A stretch of DNA of 64,000 nucleotides from Dyadobacter subterraneus (GCF_015221875.1 NZ_JACYGY010000001.1:496001-560000), one strand, 5' to 3'; shown: positions 54,993-64,000, counted from the stretch's first letter. Translations and numbers: made by a program. Notes: a model not told the origin generated them from the sequence alone.

Positions 54993-56879
54993 ATGAAATT
55001 CAATTACAAGAATATTTTACTTTTTGGCTTACTGGGTACCGCTGGTCTGGTATCTTGTGATACAGATTTCCTCGACACAACTCCGTTAACTGAAATCAGT
55101 GCGGATCTTGTCTGGAAAGATGGTGCATTGTCTGAAGCATTTGTTACCGAAATATACAACGGTTTACAGCAAGGTGGTTTCTCAGAACAAATGCTGGCAT
55201 CCCTGACTGATGAAGCTGTATTTACGCATACAGGAAGAAACATCAATACAATTAATGAAGGTAGTTTAAGCCCTTCTAACCTTGGATGGGAAGATGATAC
55301 TTACAGATGGAGCCCAATGTATACACGTATCCGCGCCTGTAACATTGCTCTTCAAAACCTTTATTCGAGTACATCTTTTAGTGACCAGACATTGAAGGAT
55401 CGCCTAAAAGGAGAAACACATTTCTTACGTGCATATTACTATAACCAGCTTTTGCGCGTTTACGGTGCTGTTCCGCTAGTCACAAAAGTTTATGGTCTTG
55501 GTGAGGACTACACGGTGGCAAGAAATACTTATGATGAGTGCGTTAAATTTATCGTGAAAGATGCTGACAGCGCAGCTGTTTATCTGGATGGAAAAACATT
55601 GCAATCCGGACGTGCGACCAAATTGGCTGCATTAGCTTTGAAATCCCGCGTTCTTCTTAATGCGGCGAGCGATTTGCATGATATTCCTACGGCAAAAGCA
55701 AAATCAACAGTAATTGCCGGTTACTCAAACCCTGAGTTTTTAGGTTATGTTAGCGGTGATCGTAAAGCACGTTGGGCGGCTGCCCTTGCTGCTGCAAAAG
55801 CAGTAGTTGACGCTGGTACTGGTTATAAATTAAACCTTACAGCGCCGGTTTCAGCAGAAGAAGGAAGATTGAACTACATTTCACTTGCTATGGGTGGTGG
55901 AAGTGCAGATAAAACACTGGATGCTTCGGCGGCAGTTGATTTGATACTTGCACGTCAGTTTACTCCTGGAAAAAGTGAAGGTGCACGTCAGACAGGTTTG
56001 AACAACGGTCCTAACGGATACCACAACTGGGCGGGAAATACACCAATCGGTTTGTTAGTAGATGATTACCAAATGATGGATGGTACTACTTTTCACTGGA
56101 CTAACCCGGTACAAGCGGCTAATCCTTATGTAAACCGTGATCCACGTTTCTATGCAAGTATTATGTATGACGGTGCCCCCTGGAAACCTCGTGATAAAAT
56201 TTCTGGTAACGTTGACCCTGCAAACCAGATTCAGACTGGTACTTATGATCTTGCGGATAGCAAAGGTGCTGTATTTAACAGAAAAGGATTGGATACCCGC
56301 AGTAGTTCTATCGAAGACTGGAATGGTAGCCGTACAGGTTATTACATGCGTAAATTCATTGACCCGAATCCAAATTTAGTAGATAATACAGATCGTCAGA
56401 ACATACCATGGCCATTCTTCCGTTACACTGAGGCTGTTTTCAACTTTATTGAAGCTTCAATCGAAACAGGTAATGAAGCAGATGCTTTATTATGGCTGAA
56501 CAGAATCCGCTTCCGTGCGGGTATGCCGGCAGTCAAAGCAAGCGGGGCTGACCTTACTGCGGCTTACCGTTTGGAAAAAAGAATCGAGATGGCTTACGAA
56601 GAGCAGCGTTACTATGATGCCAGACGTTGGATGATCGCACCTTCAACATTGGGAAGAAAACTTACTTTCATAAACGTACTCGGTAAATTTAAAGCGGGTA
56701 AAACAATGACTGAACCTTACAAACATGATGAATCAGTATATAATTATACATATTCACCAGTTGAAGATACGCAGCATGAGAACCGTCAGTGGCTGGATAA
56801 AATGTACTTCCGTCCGTTTGGCCGTGATGAAAGTAACCGTAACAAATTGTTAGTTCAAAATCCTGGTTACGATAAATAA
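54993..56879 (+). CDS. SusD/RagB-family surface lipoprotein
   Basis: 628 residues, larger than the other two SusD proteins. The lipobox is AGLVSCDTD (Cys about residue 22). The N-terminal part has ETHFLRAYYYNQLLRVYGAVPL; the RagB-like C-terminus has WPFFRYTEAVFNFIEASIE and MAYEEQRYYDARRWMIAPS, ending LVQNPGYDK. Extra length lies in the middle (about 230-420), perhaps for ligand specificity. Codon use matches the upstream SusC. A 14-bp hairpin terminator with T-run follows, before the FG-GAP gene. Confidence 0.95.
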   Translation: MKFNYKNILLFGLLGTAGLVSCDTDFLDTTPLTEISADLVWKDGALSEAFVTEIYNGLQQGGFSEQMLASLTDEAVFTHTGRNINTINEGSLSPSNLGWEDDTYRWSPMYTRIRACNIALQNLYSSTSFSDQTLKDRLKGETHFLRAYYYNQLLRVYGAVPLVTKVYGLGEDYTVARNTYDECVKFIVKDADSAAVYLDGKTLQSGRATKLAALALKSRVLLNAASDLHDIPTAKAKSTVIAGYSNPEFLGYVSGDRKARWAAALAAAKAVVDAGTGYKLNLTAPVSAEEGRLNYISLAMGGGSADKTLDASAAVDLILARQFTPGKSEGARQTGLNNGPNGYHNWAGNTPIGLLVDDYQMMDGTTFHWTNPVQAANPYVNRDPRFYASIMYDGAPWKPRDKISGNVDPANQIQTGTYDLADSKGAVFNRKGLDTRSSSIEDWNGSRTGYYMRKFIDPNPNLVDNTDRQNIPWPFFRYTEAVFNFIEASIETGNEADALLWLNRIRFRAGMPAVKASGADLTAAYRLEKRIEMAYEEQRYYDARRWMIAPSTLGRKLTFINVLGKFKAGKTMTEPYKHDESVYNYTYSPVEDTQHENRQWLDKMYFRPFGRDESNRNKLLVQNPGYDK

Positions 56880-56945
56880 TCAAAGGACTTGATATTAAAT
56901 AATGAATCAGTATAATTTAATTTATCATACTGTTTAATTTTACTG

Positions 56946-56985
56946 GAAACTATGTCTGCTTCATGCAGGCATAGTTTCTTTTTTC
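56946..56985 (+). terminator. Rho-independent terminator after SusD
   Basis: 14-bp stem with one G-T pair (56946-56959 / 56965-56978), 5-nt loop, T-rich tail. It may only partly stop transcription before the FG-GAP gene 30 bp away. Confidence 0.85.
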
Positions 56986-57014
56986 TATAACATCATCTAT
57001 TTTCTGTTTCTATC

Positions 57015-60000
57015 ATGAAACTAAAAATTGGCTTTCTACCGGCCGCCTTCCTTTTCGTTATTTTCATTCTGATTGGATGTAATAAATCAGAAAAATCATC
57101 AGAGAATAAAGCCGAAGTTTCCGGAACTCCTCTTTTTACCTTACTGCCTGCCGAAAAAACAAAAGTTGATTTTCAAAATACATTAACCGAAGGTTTGAAT
57201 ACCAACGTGCTGATGTATGAATATTTTTACAATGGTGGCGGAGTAGCCGTTGGCGATGTGAACGGCGACGGGCTGGATGATATTTATTTTACCGGAAATA
57301 TGGTTTCAAACAAATTGTACCTTAATAAAGGGAACATGCAGTTTGAAGATATTACAGCAGCGGCAAATGTAGCCGGACGTGAAAGCCCATGGAAAACCGG
57401 CGTTACGATGGCCGATGTAAATGGCGATGGTTTACTGGATATTTACGTTTGTTACTCCGGAACGGTTTCTCCTGACAAATTGAAAAATCAGTTATTTATT
57501 AATAAAGGGCCAAATGCTTCAGGTATTCCGCAATTTGAAGAAAAAGCGGAACAGTACGGATTGGCAAATTCAAGCACTAGCACACAAGCCGCATTTTTTG
57601 ATTATGACCGGGACGGTGATCTCGACATGTTTTTGTTAAATCATAATCCCAAAGCGCTACCAATTTTAGATGAATCTTCAACGGCACAAATTCTAAAAAA
57701 AGAAGATCCTTCCGCAGGTGCCAGATTGTATCGGAATAATATGAAAACAGGACAAGAACCTGTATTTGAAGATGTCACTATAAAAGCCGGTATTCAAAGT
57801 TCTGCACTCAGTTATGGATTAGGAATTGGTATTTCTGACGTAAACATGGATGGCTGGCTTGATATGTATGTTTCCAATGATTATTCTGTTCCTGATTTTT
57901 TATATATCAATAACAAAAACGGAACATTTACAGATGTCATCGAATCAGGCATTGGGCATACTTCCCATTCTTCCATGGGAAATGAAATTGCGGATTTTAA
58001 TAATGACGGTTTTCCGGATATTTTCACACTGGATATGTTGCCGGAAGATAACCGCAGACAAAAACTTCTTGTTGGTCTTGACAATTATGAATTGTTTGAT
58101 TTCAACGTAAAAATGGGTTTTCATCATCAGTATATGCGGAATATGCTGCAACTGAATGAGGGAATAACTGGTTCTTCTGCCGGAAAATCTGTAACCCCAA
58201 TGTTTTCGGAAATCGGACAATTGTCTGGTGTTTCCAACACAGATTGGAGCTGGGCGCCGCTTTTTGCAGATTATGATAATGATGGCTGGAAAGATCTTTT
58301 CATCACAAACGGAAACCTGCGTGATTTTACGAACATGGATTTTGTAAAATTCATGGGAGACCATTTGAAGAGAAAAGAAGGTCAGGTGCGCCGTGAAGAT
58401 ATTCTGGAATTGGTTTACAAGATGCCGTCGTCCAACATGACCAATTATTTATTTCAAAATAATAAAGATTTAACATTCAGAAATGTAGCAACCAACTGGG
58501 GGCTAGGTCAGGTTTCAAACAGCGGAGGAGCAGCTTATGCAGATTTGGATAATGACGGAGATCTGGATCTGGTGGTAAACAATATCAATCTTCCCGCTTT
58601 TATTTATCAGAATGAAGGCAGCAAACAATTGAAAAATCACTACCTGAAACTAAAACTGGCTGGTGAAGAAAAAAACACGCTGGGCACTGGTGCAAAAGTT
58701 ACCATTTACCAAAAAGGACAACAGCAATATCTGGAACAAATGCCAACGCGTGGATACCAGTCAAGCGTGTCGCCGGTTTTGCATTTTGGACTTGGAAATT
58801 CAGCTGCGATTGATTCTTTAAAAATTACTTGGCTAAGTGGAAAACAGGAAAAACTGATCAATCCAAAAGCGGATCAGTTACTTACTTTATCTGAGAAAAA
58901 TGCCAAAGGTAAAACCGTAATTCCAAAGTCCGAAACTCCGATTTTCAATGCCGTTTCTTCGCCTATTGCCTACAAAAATCCGGTTAACAAGATCAACGAT
59001 TTCAAACGCCAGCCGCTTATGGTGAATGCCATGTCGTTTTCCAATCCAAGTCTGACAAAAGGAGATGTAAATGGTGATAAGCTGGAAGACGTATACATAG
59101 GAGGTGGATATGGTGAAGCAGGTAAATTATTTCTTCAACAAAAAAGCGGGGCTTTTGTATCCAAACCAGTGGCTGCTTTTGAAACGGATAAACAAAGTGA
59201 AGATACTGATGCTGCATTTTTTGATGCAAATGGCGACGGATTTCTTGATTTGTATGTAACGAGCGGTGGTTATGCCAACTTCATGCCGGAGGACGTTTTG
59301 CTTCAAGACAGACTTTATATCAATGACGGAAAGGGGAATTTCACAAAGAAAACAGACGCCTTGCCGCAAATGCTTTTCAGTAAAAGTTGTGTCAGAGTGG
59401 CTGATTTTAATGGTGATGGGAAACAGGATCTTTTTGTAGGTGGAAGAGTTATTCCGGGCAGATATCCGGAAGCGCCGAGAAGTTATATTCTGATCAATAA
59501 TGGTAAAGGTCAGTTTACGGATCAGACTACGAAAATCGCTCCCGAACTGGAAAGAATCGGTATGGTTACGGATGCAGCCTGGACGGATATGAATGGGGAT
59601 AAAAAGCCGGATCTTGTTTTGGTTGGAGAGTGGATGCCGATAACTGTTCTGGTTAATAATGTCGGGAAACTGAACAATAAAACAACTGATTATTTTGAAA
59701 AAACATACAGCGGCTGGTGGAACAAAATCCTGGTTGACGATATAAATGGTGACGGGAAACCTGATTTTGTAGTCGGTAATATCGGTTTAAATACACAATG
59801 TAAAGCCAGTGATGCAGAGCCTGTGGAAATGGTTTACAAAGATTTTGACGACAACGGTTCGATGGATCCGATCATGTCATTTTATATCCAGGGGAAAAGT
59901 TATCCATATGTAACGCGTGATGAAATGCTGGATCAGATGAGTATTATGCGGACGCGTTTCCAGGATTATAAAACTTATGCAGACGCAACGGTTACTGACA

Positions 60001-60410
60001 TTTTCACGCCGGAAGAATTGAAAGATGCATCACATTTGACTTCCAACTTTTTAAAAACGGCATATTTTGAAAGTAATGGATCAGGGAAATTGAAGGAAAA
60101 ATCATTGCCATTGGAAGTGCAGTCTTCACCAGTTTATACCATTACTGCGGTGGATTTTGATCAGGATGGTAAAAAGGATTTATTGTTATGCGGCAATAGC
60201 AGTCGGGCCCGTTTGCGCTTTGGAAAATATGATGCCAATTACGGGATTTTATTAAAAGGTGATGATAATGGAAATTTCCAATATATACCACAAAGTAAAT
60301 CTGGTTTTGCATTGAAGGGCGATGTGCGAAGTGTGCTTCCTATTGGAAATACATTGTTGTTCGGAATCAATCAGCAGGAAATAAAGGCATACAAATTTGT
60401 TAAGAAATGA
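57015..60410 (+). CDS. Large FG-GAP/VCBS-repeat lipoprotein with ASPIC/UnbV domain (CRTAC1-like)
   Basis: 1131-residue lipoprotein (lipobox ILIGCNK, Cys about residue 22). At least a dozen FG-GAP-like blades carry Ca-binding D-x-D/N-x-D-G loops (VGDVNGDGLDDIYF, ADVNGDGLLDIYV, DYDRDGDLDMFL, ADFNNDGFPDIF, ADLDNDGDLDLVV, KGDVNGDKLEDVYI, DFNGDGKQDLFVGG, DINGDGKPDFVVG). They form two beta-propeller-like halves. Between them, about residues 545-640, is an ASPIC/UnbV region (LGTGAKVTIYQKGQQ, FGLGNSAAIDSLKITW). The stop overlaps the next gene by 4 bp. Its role is probably surface binding or scaffolding for the haloperoxidase-like protein encoded next. Confidence 0.9.
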   Translation: MKLKIGFLPAAFLFVIFILIGCNKSEKSSENKAEVSGTPLFTLLPAEKTKVDFQNTLTEGLNTNVLMYEYFYNGGGVAVGDVNGDGLDDIYFTGNMVSNKLYLNKGNMQFEDITAAANVAGRESPWKTGVTMADVNGDGLLDIYVCYSGTVSPDKLKNQLFINKGPNASGIPQFEEKAEQYGLANSSTSTQAAFFDYDRDGDLDMFLLNHNPKALPILDESSTAQILKKEDPSAGARLYRNNMKTGQEPVFEDVTIKAGIQSSALSYGLGIGISDVNMDGWLDMYVSNDYSVPDFLYINNKNGTFTDVIESGIGHTSHSSMGNEIADFNNDGFPDIFTLDMLPEDNRRQKLLVGLDNYELFDFNVKMGFHHQYMRNMLQLNEGITGSSAGKSVTPMFSEIGQLSGVSNTDWSWAPLFADYDNDGWKDLFITNGNLRDFTNMDFVKFMGDHLKRKEGQVRREDILELVYKMPSSNMTNYLFQNNKDLTFRNVATNWGLGQVSNSGGAAYADLDNDGDLDLVVNNINLPAFIYQNEGSKQLKNHYLKLKLAGEEKNTLGTGAKVTIYQKGQQQYLEQMPTRGYQSSVSPVLHFGLGNSAAIDSLKITWLSGKQEKLINPKADQLLTLSEKNAKGKTVIPKSETPIFNAVSSPIAYKNPVNKINDFKRQPLMVNAMSFSNPSLTKGDVNGDKLEDVYIGGGYGEAGKLFLQQKSGAFVSKPVAAFETDKQSEDTDAAFFDANGDGFLDLYVTSGGYANFMPEDVLLQDRLYINDGKGNFTKKTDALPQMLFSKSCVRVADFNGDGKQDLFVGGRVIPGRYPEAPRSYILINNGKGQFTDQTTKIAPELERIGMVTDAAWTDMNGDKKPDLVLVGEWMPITVLVNNVGKLNNKTTDYFEKTYSGWWNKILVDDINGDGKPDFVVGNIGLNTQCKASDAEPVEMVYKDFDDNGSMDPIMSFYIQGKSYPYVTRDEMLDQMSIMRTRFQDYKTYADATVTDIFTPEELKDASHLTSNFLKTAYFESNGSGKLKEKSLPLEVQSSPVYTITAVDFDQDGKKDLLLCGNSSRARLRFGKYDANYGILLKGDDNGNFQYIPQSKSGFALKGDVRSVLPIGNTLLFGINQQEIKAYKFVKK

Positions 60411-61762
60411 AAATTCAGTTCCTCCTTCCACTCTTGTTGATTGGTTTTTTGACAGGGTGTAATAAAATAGATGAAAAATTACCAGAATTGAATGGCTCCA
60501 TCATTGGCCAGGTTACCAGTCAAATGACCGACGTTATGGTGCATGATGTTACCAATCCGCCCCTTGGAGCACGTTTTTATTCTTACGCTTGTCTGGCCGG
60601 TTATGAAGTTGTGGCTCAAAATGATTCATCATATAAAACAATGCACGGCGTTTTGAATGGCTTTCCAGAGATTAAAAAACCGGAAGGCGTAACAAAGTAT
60701 TCTTACCAGCTGAGTGCCGTGATGGCGATGTTGGAAACGGCAAAGAAGATGCAGCCATCAGGTGGTTTGATGCTTCAAAAATTTCAGGATCATTTATTGG
60801 ATTCATGTAAAACATTGGGTTTTAGTGAGGAAATAATTGCGGGTTCAAAAGAATATGGATTGGGAATCAGCAAACAGATCTTGAAGTATGCGAAAGCGGA
60901 CAGATATAATCGTATCAGCAATTTTCCACGTTATGCGCCCATGGAAGGAAAGGGGAATTGGTATCCAACGCCTCCCGGATATTTTCCACCGGTTGAGCCG
61001 TATTTCAAGACTGTTCGTCCGTTTACGCTGGATACTTCATCGCAATTTCGTCCTGCTCCGCCAACTCCTTTTTCAGAAGACAAGAATTCTGATTTCTTTA
61101 AACTGATGCTTGCCAATTATAATGTAAAACAGGAAGGTGATGCAAAAGTTACCGCGGCCTTCTGGGATTGCAATCCTTTTGCTTTGGAAAATAAAGGGCA
61201 TTTATTGGTTGGAATGAAGAAAATTTCTCCCGGCGCTCATTGGATTGGTATTACGGATATTGCATGTAAACAAGCCAAAACAGATTTCCCCAAAACACTT
61301 TTGATTACCACTTCCGTAGCCGTTGGACTGATGGATGCATTTATGGCATGTTGGGACGAAAAGTATAGAAGCAACCGGATTCGTCCGGAAACTGTGATCC
61401 GCAAATATATTGATCCAAACTGGAAACCGTTTTTACAAACCCCGCCATTTCCGGAATATCTGAGTGGTCACTCGGTAGTTTCTTCTGCCGCTGCTGTTAT
61501 CTTAACACATTATTTGGGCGATAATTTTGCTTATACCGATACCGTAGAAGAACGTTTCGGATTGAAAGCAAGAAAATTCAAATCATTTAATGATGCTGCA
61601 AAAGAATCCGGATTATCCAGATTTTACGGCGGAATTCATTTTATGGACGCCGTTGAAAATGGCTGGATCCAGGGCGGAAAAGTTGGAAATTGGGTGGTTG
61701 GAAAGCTGTCGGCTGTCAATCAAAATTTGGTCATAACCGATAAGAAAGTGGTAAGCCGATAA
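60407..61762 (+). CDS. Vanadium-dependent haloperoxidase-like lipoprotein (PAP2 superfamily)
   Basis: 451 residues, lipobox LTGCNK (Cys about residue 18). It is paralogous to the gene at 49751-51109: shared WYPTPPGYFPPVEPYFKTVR-type segment, CWDEKYRS and RPETVI. The complete site is K319-x6-R326-P327 (KYRSNRIRP), S353-G-H355 (YLSGHSV), and S404-R405-x5-H411 (SRFYGGIH). Vanadate or phosphate would bind here. The start codon overlaps the stop of the FG-GAP gene (ATGA at 60407-60410), so the two are translationally coupled. It is either a haloperoxidase or a phosphatase. Confidence 0.9.
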   Translation: MKIQFLLPLLLIGFLTGCNKIDEKLPELNGSIIGQVTSQMTDVMVHDVTNPPLGARFYSYACLAGYEVVAQNDSSYKTMHGVLNGFPEIKKPEGVTKYSYQLSAVMAMLETAKKMQPSGGLMLQKFQDHLLDSCKTLGFSEEIIAGSKEYGLGISKQILKYAKADRYNRISNFPRYAPMEGKGNWYPTPPGYFPPVEPYFKTVRPFTLDTSSQFRPAPPTPFSEDKNSDFFKLMLANYNVKQEGDAKVTAAFWDCNPFALENKGHLLVGMKKISPGAHWIGITDIACKQAKTDFPKTLLITTSVAVGLMDAFMACWDEKYRSNRIRPETVIRKYIDPNWKPFLQTPPFPEYLSGHSVVSSAAAVILTHYLGDNFAYTDTVEERFGLKARKFKSFNDAAKESGLSRFYGGIHFMDAVENGWIQGGKVGNWVVGKLSAVNQNLVITDKKVVSR

Positions 61763-61784
61763 GTATTTTCGGACTGGCTAAAAG

Positions 61785-62564
61785 CTAATCCCTGACATCT
61801 AATCGGTTAAAGTCAATTTCCTTTTCAGTCAGCAGCGCTTTTGTATATCTATATCCGATATCATACAACTTCCGTGCTTTTGTAAAATCAAAAGTATTAA
61901 AAGTACCAAGTTCAGGTGCTTCAATAAGAAGATCGCAACGATCCAGACTTGCTTTGGCTTTATGACGCATGGCCATTCTGATACTTCGCACTGCGATTTG
62001 ATGCATATGTGAAAATGGCTTGTCAAAAAGAAGCGGGTTACAGTGAATTCCTATGATGTAATCGGCTTCTTTTTCGATTGGAGCTACCGGTAAATTATTG
62101 AAAATGGCACCGTCAATCAATTCCCTTCCATCCAGATTGTAAGGTTTAAAAACACCTGGCAGACAGCATGAAGCCAAAATTACTTTTCCCAGATTTCCGC
62201 TTCTGAAGGTAACTTCCTGTCCCGCATGAAGATCTGTTGCCGTCACGACAAGAGGAATTTTTAGAGCTTCAAAGGTATTTTCAGGGATATATTTTTTGAT
62301 TATTTCTTCAACCCTGTCAATTTTTAGTAATCCGCCAAAACTGAATCCGAACCGCAAGTAAGAACTGAACCGGGTTTTAAGGATAATGTCAAAAATTTCG
62401 TCAGCGGTATATCCGTAAGCAATCAACGCACCAATGAAAGAACCGGCGCTTGTTCCACTGATGATATCCGGTTTTAAGCCACGTTCTTCCAGTGCCTTAA
62501 TCGCTCCAATATGAGATATTCCACGGGCTCCGCCGCCTGATAAAACTAATGCAATCTTTTTCAT
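61785..62564 (-). CDS. Patatin-like phospholipase
   Basis: 259-residue patatin-family lipid acyl hydrolase with a Ser-Asp dyad. Oxyanion-hole loop GGGARGISHIGAI at the N-terminus; nucleophile elbow GTSAGS (about residue 41); catalytic Asp in IDGAIFNNLPV (about 150). No signal peptide, so it is likely cytoplasmic. Downstream of the metallo-beta-lactamase-fold gene by about 62 bp on the same strand, so possibly co-transcribed. It converges on the haloperoxidase gene with a 22-bp gap and no visible terminator. Confidence 0.93.
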   Translation of the reverse strand: MKKIALVLSGGGARGISHIGAIKALEERGLKPDIISGTSAGSFIGALIAYGYTADEIFDIILKTRFSSYLRFGFSFGGLLKIDRVEEIIKKYIPENTFEALKIPLVVTATDLHAGQEVTFRSGNLGKVILASCCLPGVFKPYNLDGRELIDGAIFNNLPVAPIEKEADYIIGIHCNPLLFDKPFSHMHQIAVRSIRMAMRHKAKASLDRCDLLIEAPELGTFNTFDFTKARKLYDIGYRYTKALLTEKEIDFNRLDVRD

Positions 62565-62626
62565 TTTTTGTTTAAACGCAGAGTGAAAGACGTTTTGCGC
62601 GGAGTTAGGGGAGTTATTTTTTTGTT

Positions 62627-63469
62627 CTAAAGAAAATTCCTCAAATCCCCTCGTTCCAAAATTTTGATTCCCTTTTCTGTTTGCTCAACTATCGCTGCTT
62701 CGTAAGTTGGATCGTGTTCAAAGAGAAGAATACACTTTTCGTCTGCTGCTTTTTGAAGTATTGTTTCTTTTTCAACCATTGTGATTAACGGTCTGACGTC
62801 ATAACTCATAACCCATGGTAACGGTAAATGGTAGGATGACGGGATTAAATCTGCTGCGTAAATGATCTTTTGATCTTTGTATGTAATAAAAGGCAGCATC
62901 ATTTGTTCAGTATGCCCGTCAACGTGAATGAAGTCTATATTTGAGAAAGGTGAATTCCCTTTTTCGATATATTTTAATTGTCCGGATTCTTTAATGGGTA
63001 AAATATTTTCCTTCAAAAACGACGCTTTTTCTCTCGGGTTTGGGTTCGTTGCCCATTGCCAGTGTGCTTCGTTTGACCAGTAAGTGGCTTTGGGAAAAGT
63101 GGGTATCAAAAGCGATTTATCCGCACTGTATTTAACAGCACCGCCGACGTGGTCAAAATGTAAGTGAGTTAGTACAACGTCCGTAACATCTTCGGTTGAA
63201 AAACCTGCTTTTTTTATAGAATCTATTAAAGTAGCATCTCCGTTTAGATCATAAAATCCGAAAAATTTTTCGTCTTGTTTATCTCCAAGGCCGGTATCAA
63301 CCAGGATTAATTTATTGCCGTCTTCAATCAATAAACACCGCATAGCCCAGTTGCAAAGATTTTTCTCATCTGCCGGATTGTGCCGGTTCCACAACGTTTT
63401 GGGAACCACGCCAAACATGGCACCGCCATCAAGCTTGAAATAACCAGTATCTATAACATGTAAATTCAT
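62627..63469 (-). CDS. Metallo-beta-lactamase-fold hydrolase
   Basis: 280-residue MBL-fold enzyme. The zinc motif HLHFDHVGG (H-x-H-x-D-H) is at about residue 106, followed by a later His in VDGHTEQMM and an Asp in YAADLIPSSYH. LILVDTGLGDK precedes it. The layout resembles lactonases and related hydrolases (quorum-quenching type), but the substrate is not determined. No signal peptide. It precedes the patatin gene in the same direction. Confidence 0.9.
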   Translation of the reverse strand: MNLHVIDTGYFKLDGGAMFGVVPKTLWNRHNPADEKNLCNWAMRCLLIEDGNKLILVDTGLGDKQDEKFFGFYDLNGDATLIDSIKKAGFSTEDVTDVVLTHLHFDHVGGAVKYSADKSLLIPTFPKATYWSNEAHWQWATNPNPREKASFLKENILPIKESGQLKYIEKGNSPFSNIDFIHVDGHTEQMMLPFITYKDQKIIYAADLIPSSYHLPLPWVMSYDVRPLITMVEKETILQKAADEKCILLFEHDPTYEAAIVEQTEKGIKILERGDLRNFL

Positions 63470-63602
63470 AAGGGCAGAAATATATTTAATCGTCTTAGCA
63501 GTAGCTTTGGCTGTAAAGTTAGTTATTAATAGAGAAGTTAGTAATCCAACTTTCGACTTGATTGCTCAAAGCATCATTCAATTTTCAACACTCACCTTTT
63601 TT

Positions 63603-64000
63603 ATGTTTTTTAATTCTTGTTTGCGCAAATTGTCGGCATGTATCTGTTTGGGATTTTTACTAATCTTTCAAAATTCCTATGCGCAAAAGTTACCTGTTCA
63701 ATATGTTGAAACACGCATCGGTACGGCTCCGGCAGCCACGGAAAGTGCTGCAAAACACAGTGAGGCCGGGAGTGAATTAAAAGGACAAACGATGCCGGCG
63801 GTTGGAACGCCACACGGAATGACGCAGTGGACGCCGCAGACAAAATCAACGGAAACAAAATGTATTGCGCCTTATTATTATGCAGATACACATTTTCAGG
63901 GTTTCCGTGGTACGCATTGGCTGAATGGTTCCTGTGTGCAGGATTACGGAACGCTAACCGTGATGCCCATTTCAGGAGAGCTTATTGTGAATCCGGAAAA
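63603..64000 (+). CDS. GH92 alpha-mannosidase-like protein, 3' end outside window
   Basis: The ATG at 63603 opens a frame that runs off the window end (132 codons seen). It starts with a signal peptide (LSACICLGFLLIFQNSYAQK). The mature start has ETRIGTAP, then TPHGMTQWTPQT, CIAPYYYADTHFQGFRGTHW and DYGTLTVMPISGEL. These match the N-terminal pattern of GH92 alpha-1,2-mannosidases (HG-T, Y-Y-x-D-x-x-x-G-F-x-x-T-H, DYG). It should be secreted or surface-bound. The active site and real length lie outside. Confidence 0.8.
   Translation, partial: MFFNSCLRKLSACICLGFLLIFQNSYAQKLPVQYVETRIGTAPAATESAAKHSEAGSELKGQTMPAVGTPHGMTQWTPQTKSTETKCIAPYYYADTHFQGFRGTHWLNGSCVQDYGTLTVMPISGELIVNPE

Noticed and set aside
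57945..58364. 139-codon minus-strand frame opposite the FG-GAP gene
   Set aside because: Shadow created by repeated Asp/Asn/Gly codons; no signal or domain.
1..64000. tRNA, rRNA, CRISPR array, prophage or intact insertion sequence
   Set aside because: Looked for cloverleaf ends, regular spacer repeats, and transposase ORFs with terminal repeats; none seen.

Overview
The window looks like a chromosomal segment from a Bacteroidota bacterium of the Cytophagales, most like Dyadobacter or a Spirosomaceae relative. This is inference from gene families, not a database match. The evidence is three SusC/SusD pairs, two ECF sigma/FecR cassettes coupled to STN-containing SusC proteins, a type IX secretion (T9SS) sorting domain, TAnnTTTG-type promoter boxes, a lack of Shine-Dalgarno sequences, and moderate, slightly AT-rich composition. 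I saw no tRNA, rRNA, CRISPR array, intact insertion sequence or prophage.

Layout. 1-4.1 kb: glycan-degrading enzymes (GH43 cut by the window edge, a GH5-like lipoprotein, a sulfatase). 4.2-6.0 kb: a LytS/LytTR two-component pair. 6.2-11.3 kb: secreted surface proteins, one with a T9SS type A sorting domain, plus a decayed copy at about 8.1 kb. 11.3-25.8 kb: an oxidoreductase-rich locus of ECF sigma, FecR, STN-SusC, SusD, two paralogous secreted FAD oxidoreductases, an MFS transporter, a Tat-exported gluconate-dehydrogenase-subunit-3-like protein and a GMC oxidoreductase. 25.9-34.4 kb: an Rpn/PD-(D/E)XK protein, a small membrane ORF, a second ECF sigma/FecR/STN-SusC/SusD cassette without enzyme genes, and a broken T9SS C-terminal domain. 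34.4-35.4 kb: about 1 kb of apparently decayed DNA.

35.4-49.5 kb is mainly housekeeping: xylA, a PpiD/SurA-like foldase, an SCP2 protein, pdxJ, a YqeY protein overlapping cvpA, rlmN, a PiT phosphate transporter, an HxlR regulator divergent from an alpha/beta hydrolase, and nadA-nadB. 49.7-61.8 kb holds the most distinctive locus: a vanadium-haloperoxidase-like lipoprotein (minus strand) divergent from a non-STN SusC, SusD, a large FG-GAP/ASPIC-UnbV lipoprotein and a second haloperoxidase-like lipoprotein that overlaps it by 4 bases. The window ends with a patatin/metallo-beta-lactamase-fold pair (minus) and the start of a GH92 alpha-mannosidase-like gene running off the edge.

How the parts work together (inference): each SusC/SusD pair would import a ligand through the outer membrane. 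The two STN-bearing SusC proteins probably signal ligand occupancy to FecR and release the ECF sigma factor. The first locus may oxidise its ligand outside the cytoplasm. The third locus couples uptake to surface-anchored haloperoxidase/phosphatase chemistry and has no local regulator. Many intergenic spaces carry clear hairpin terminators, which helps define transcription units.
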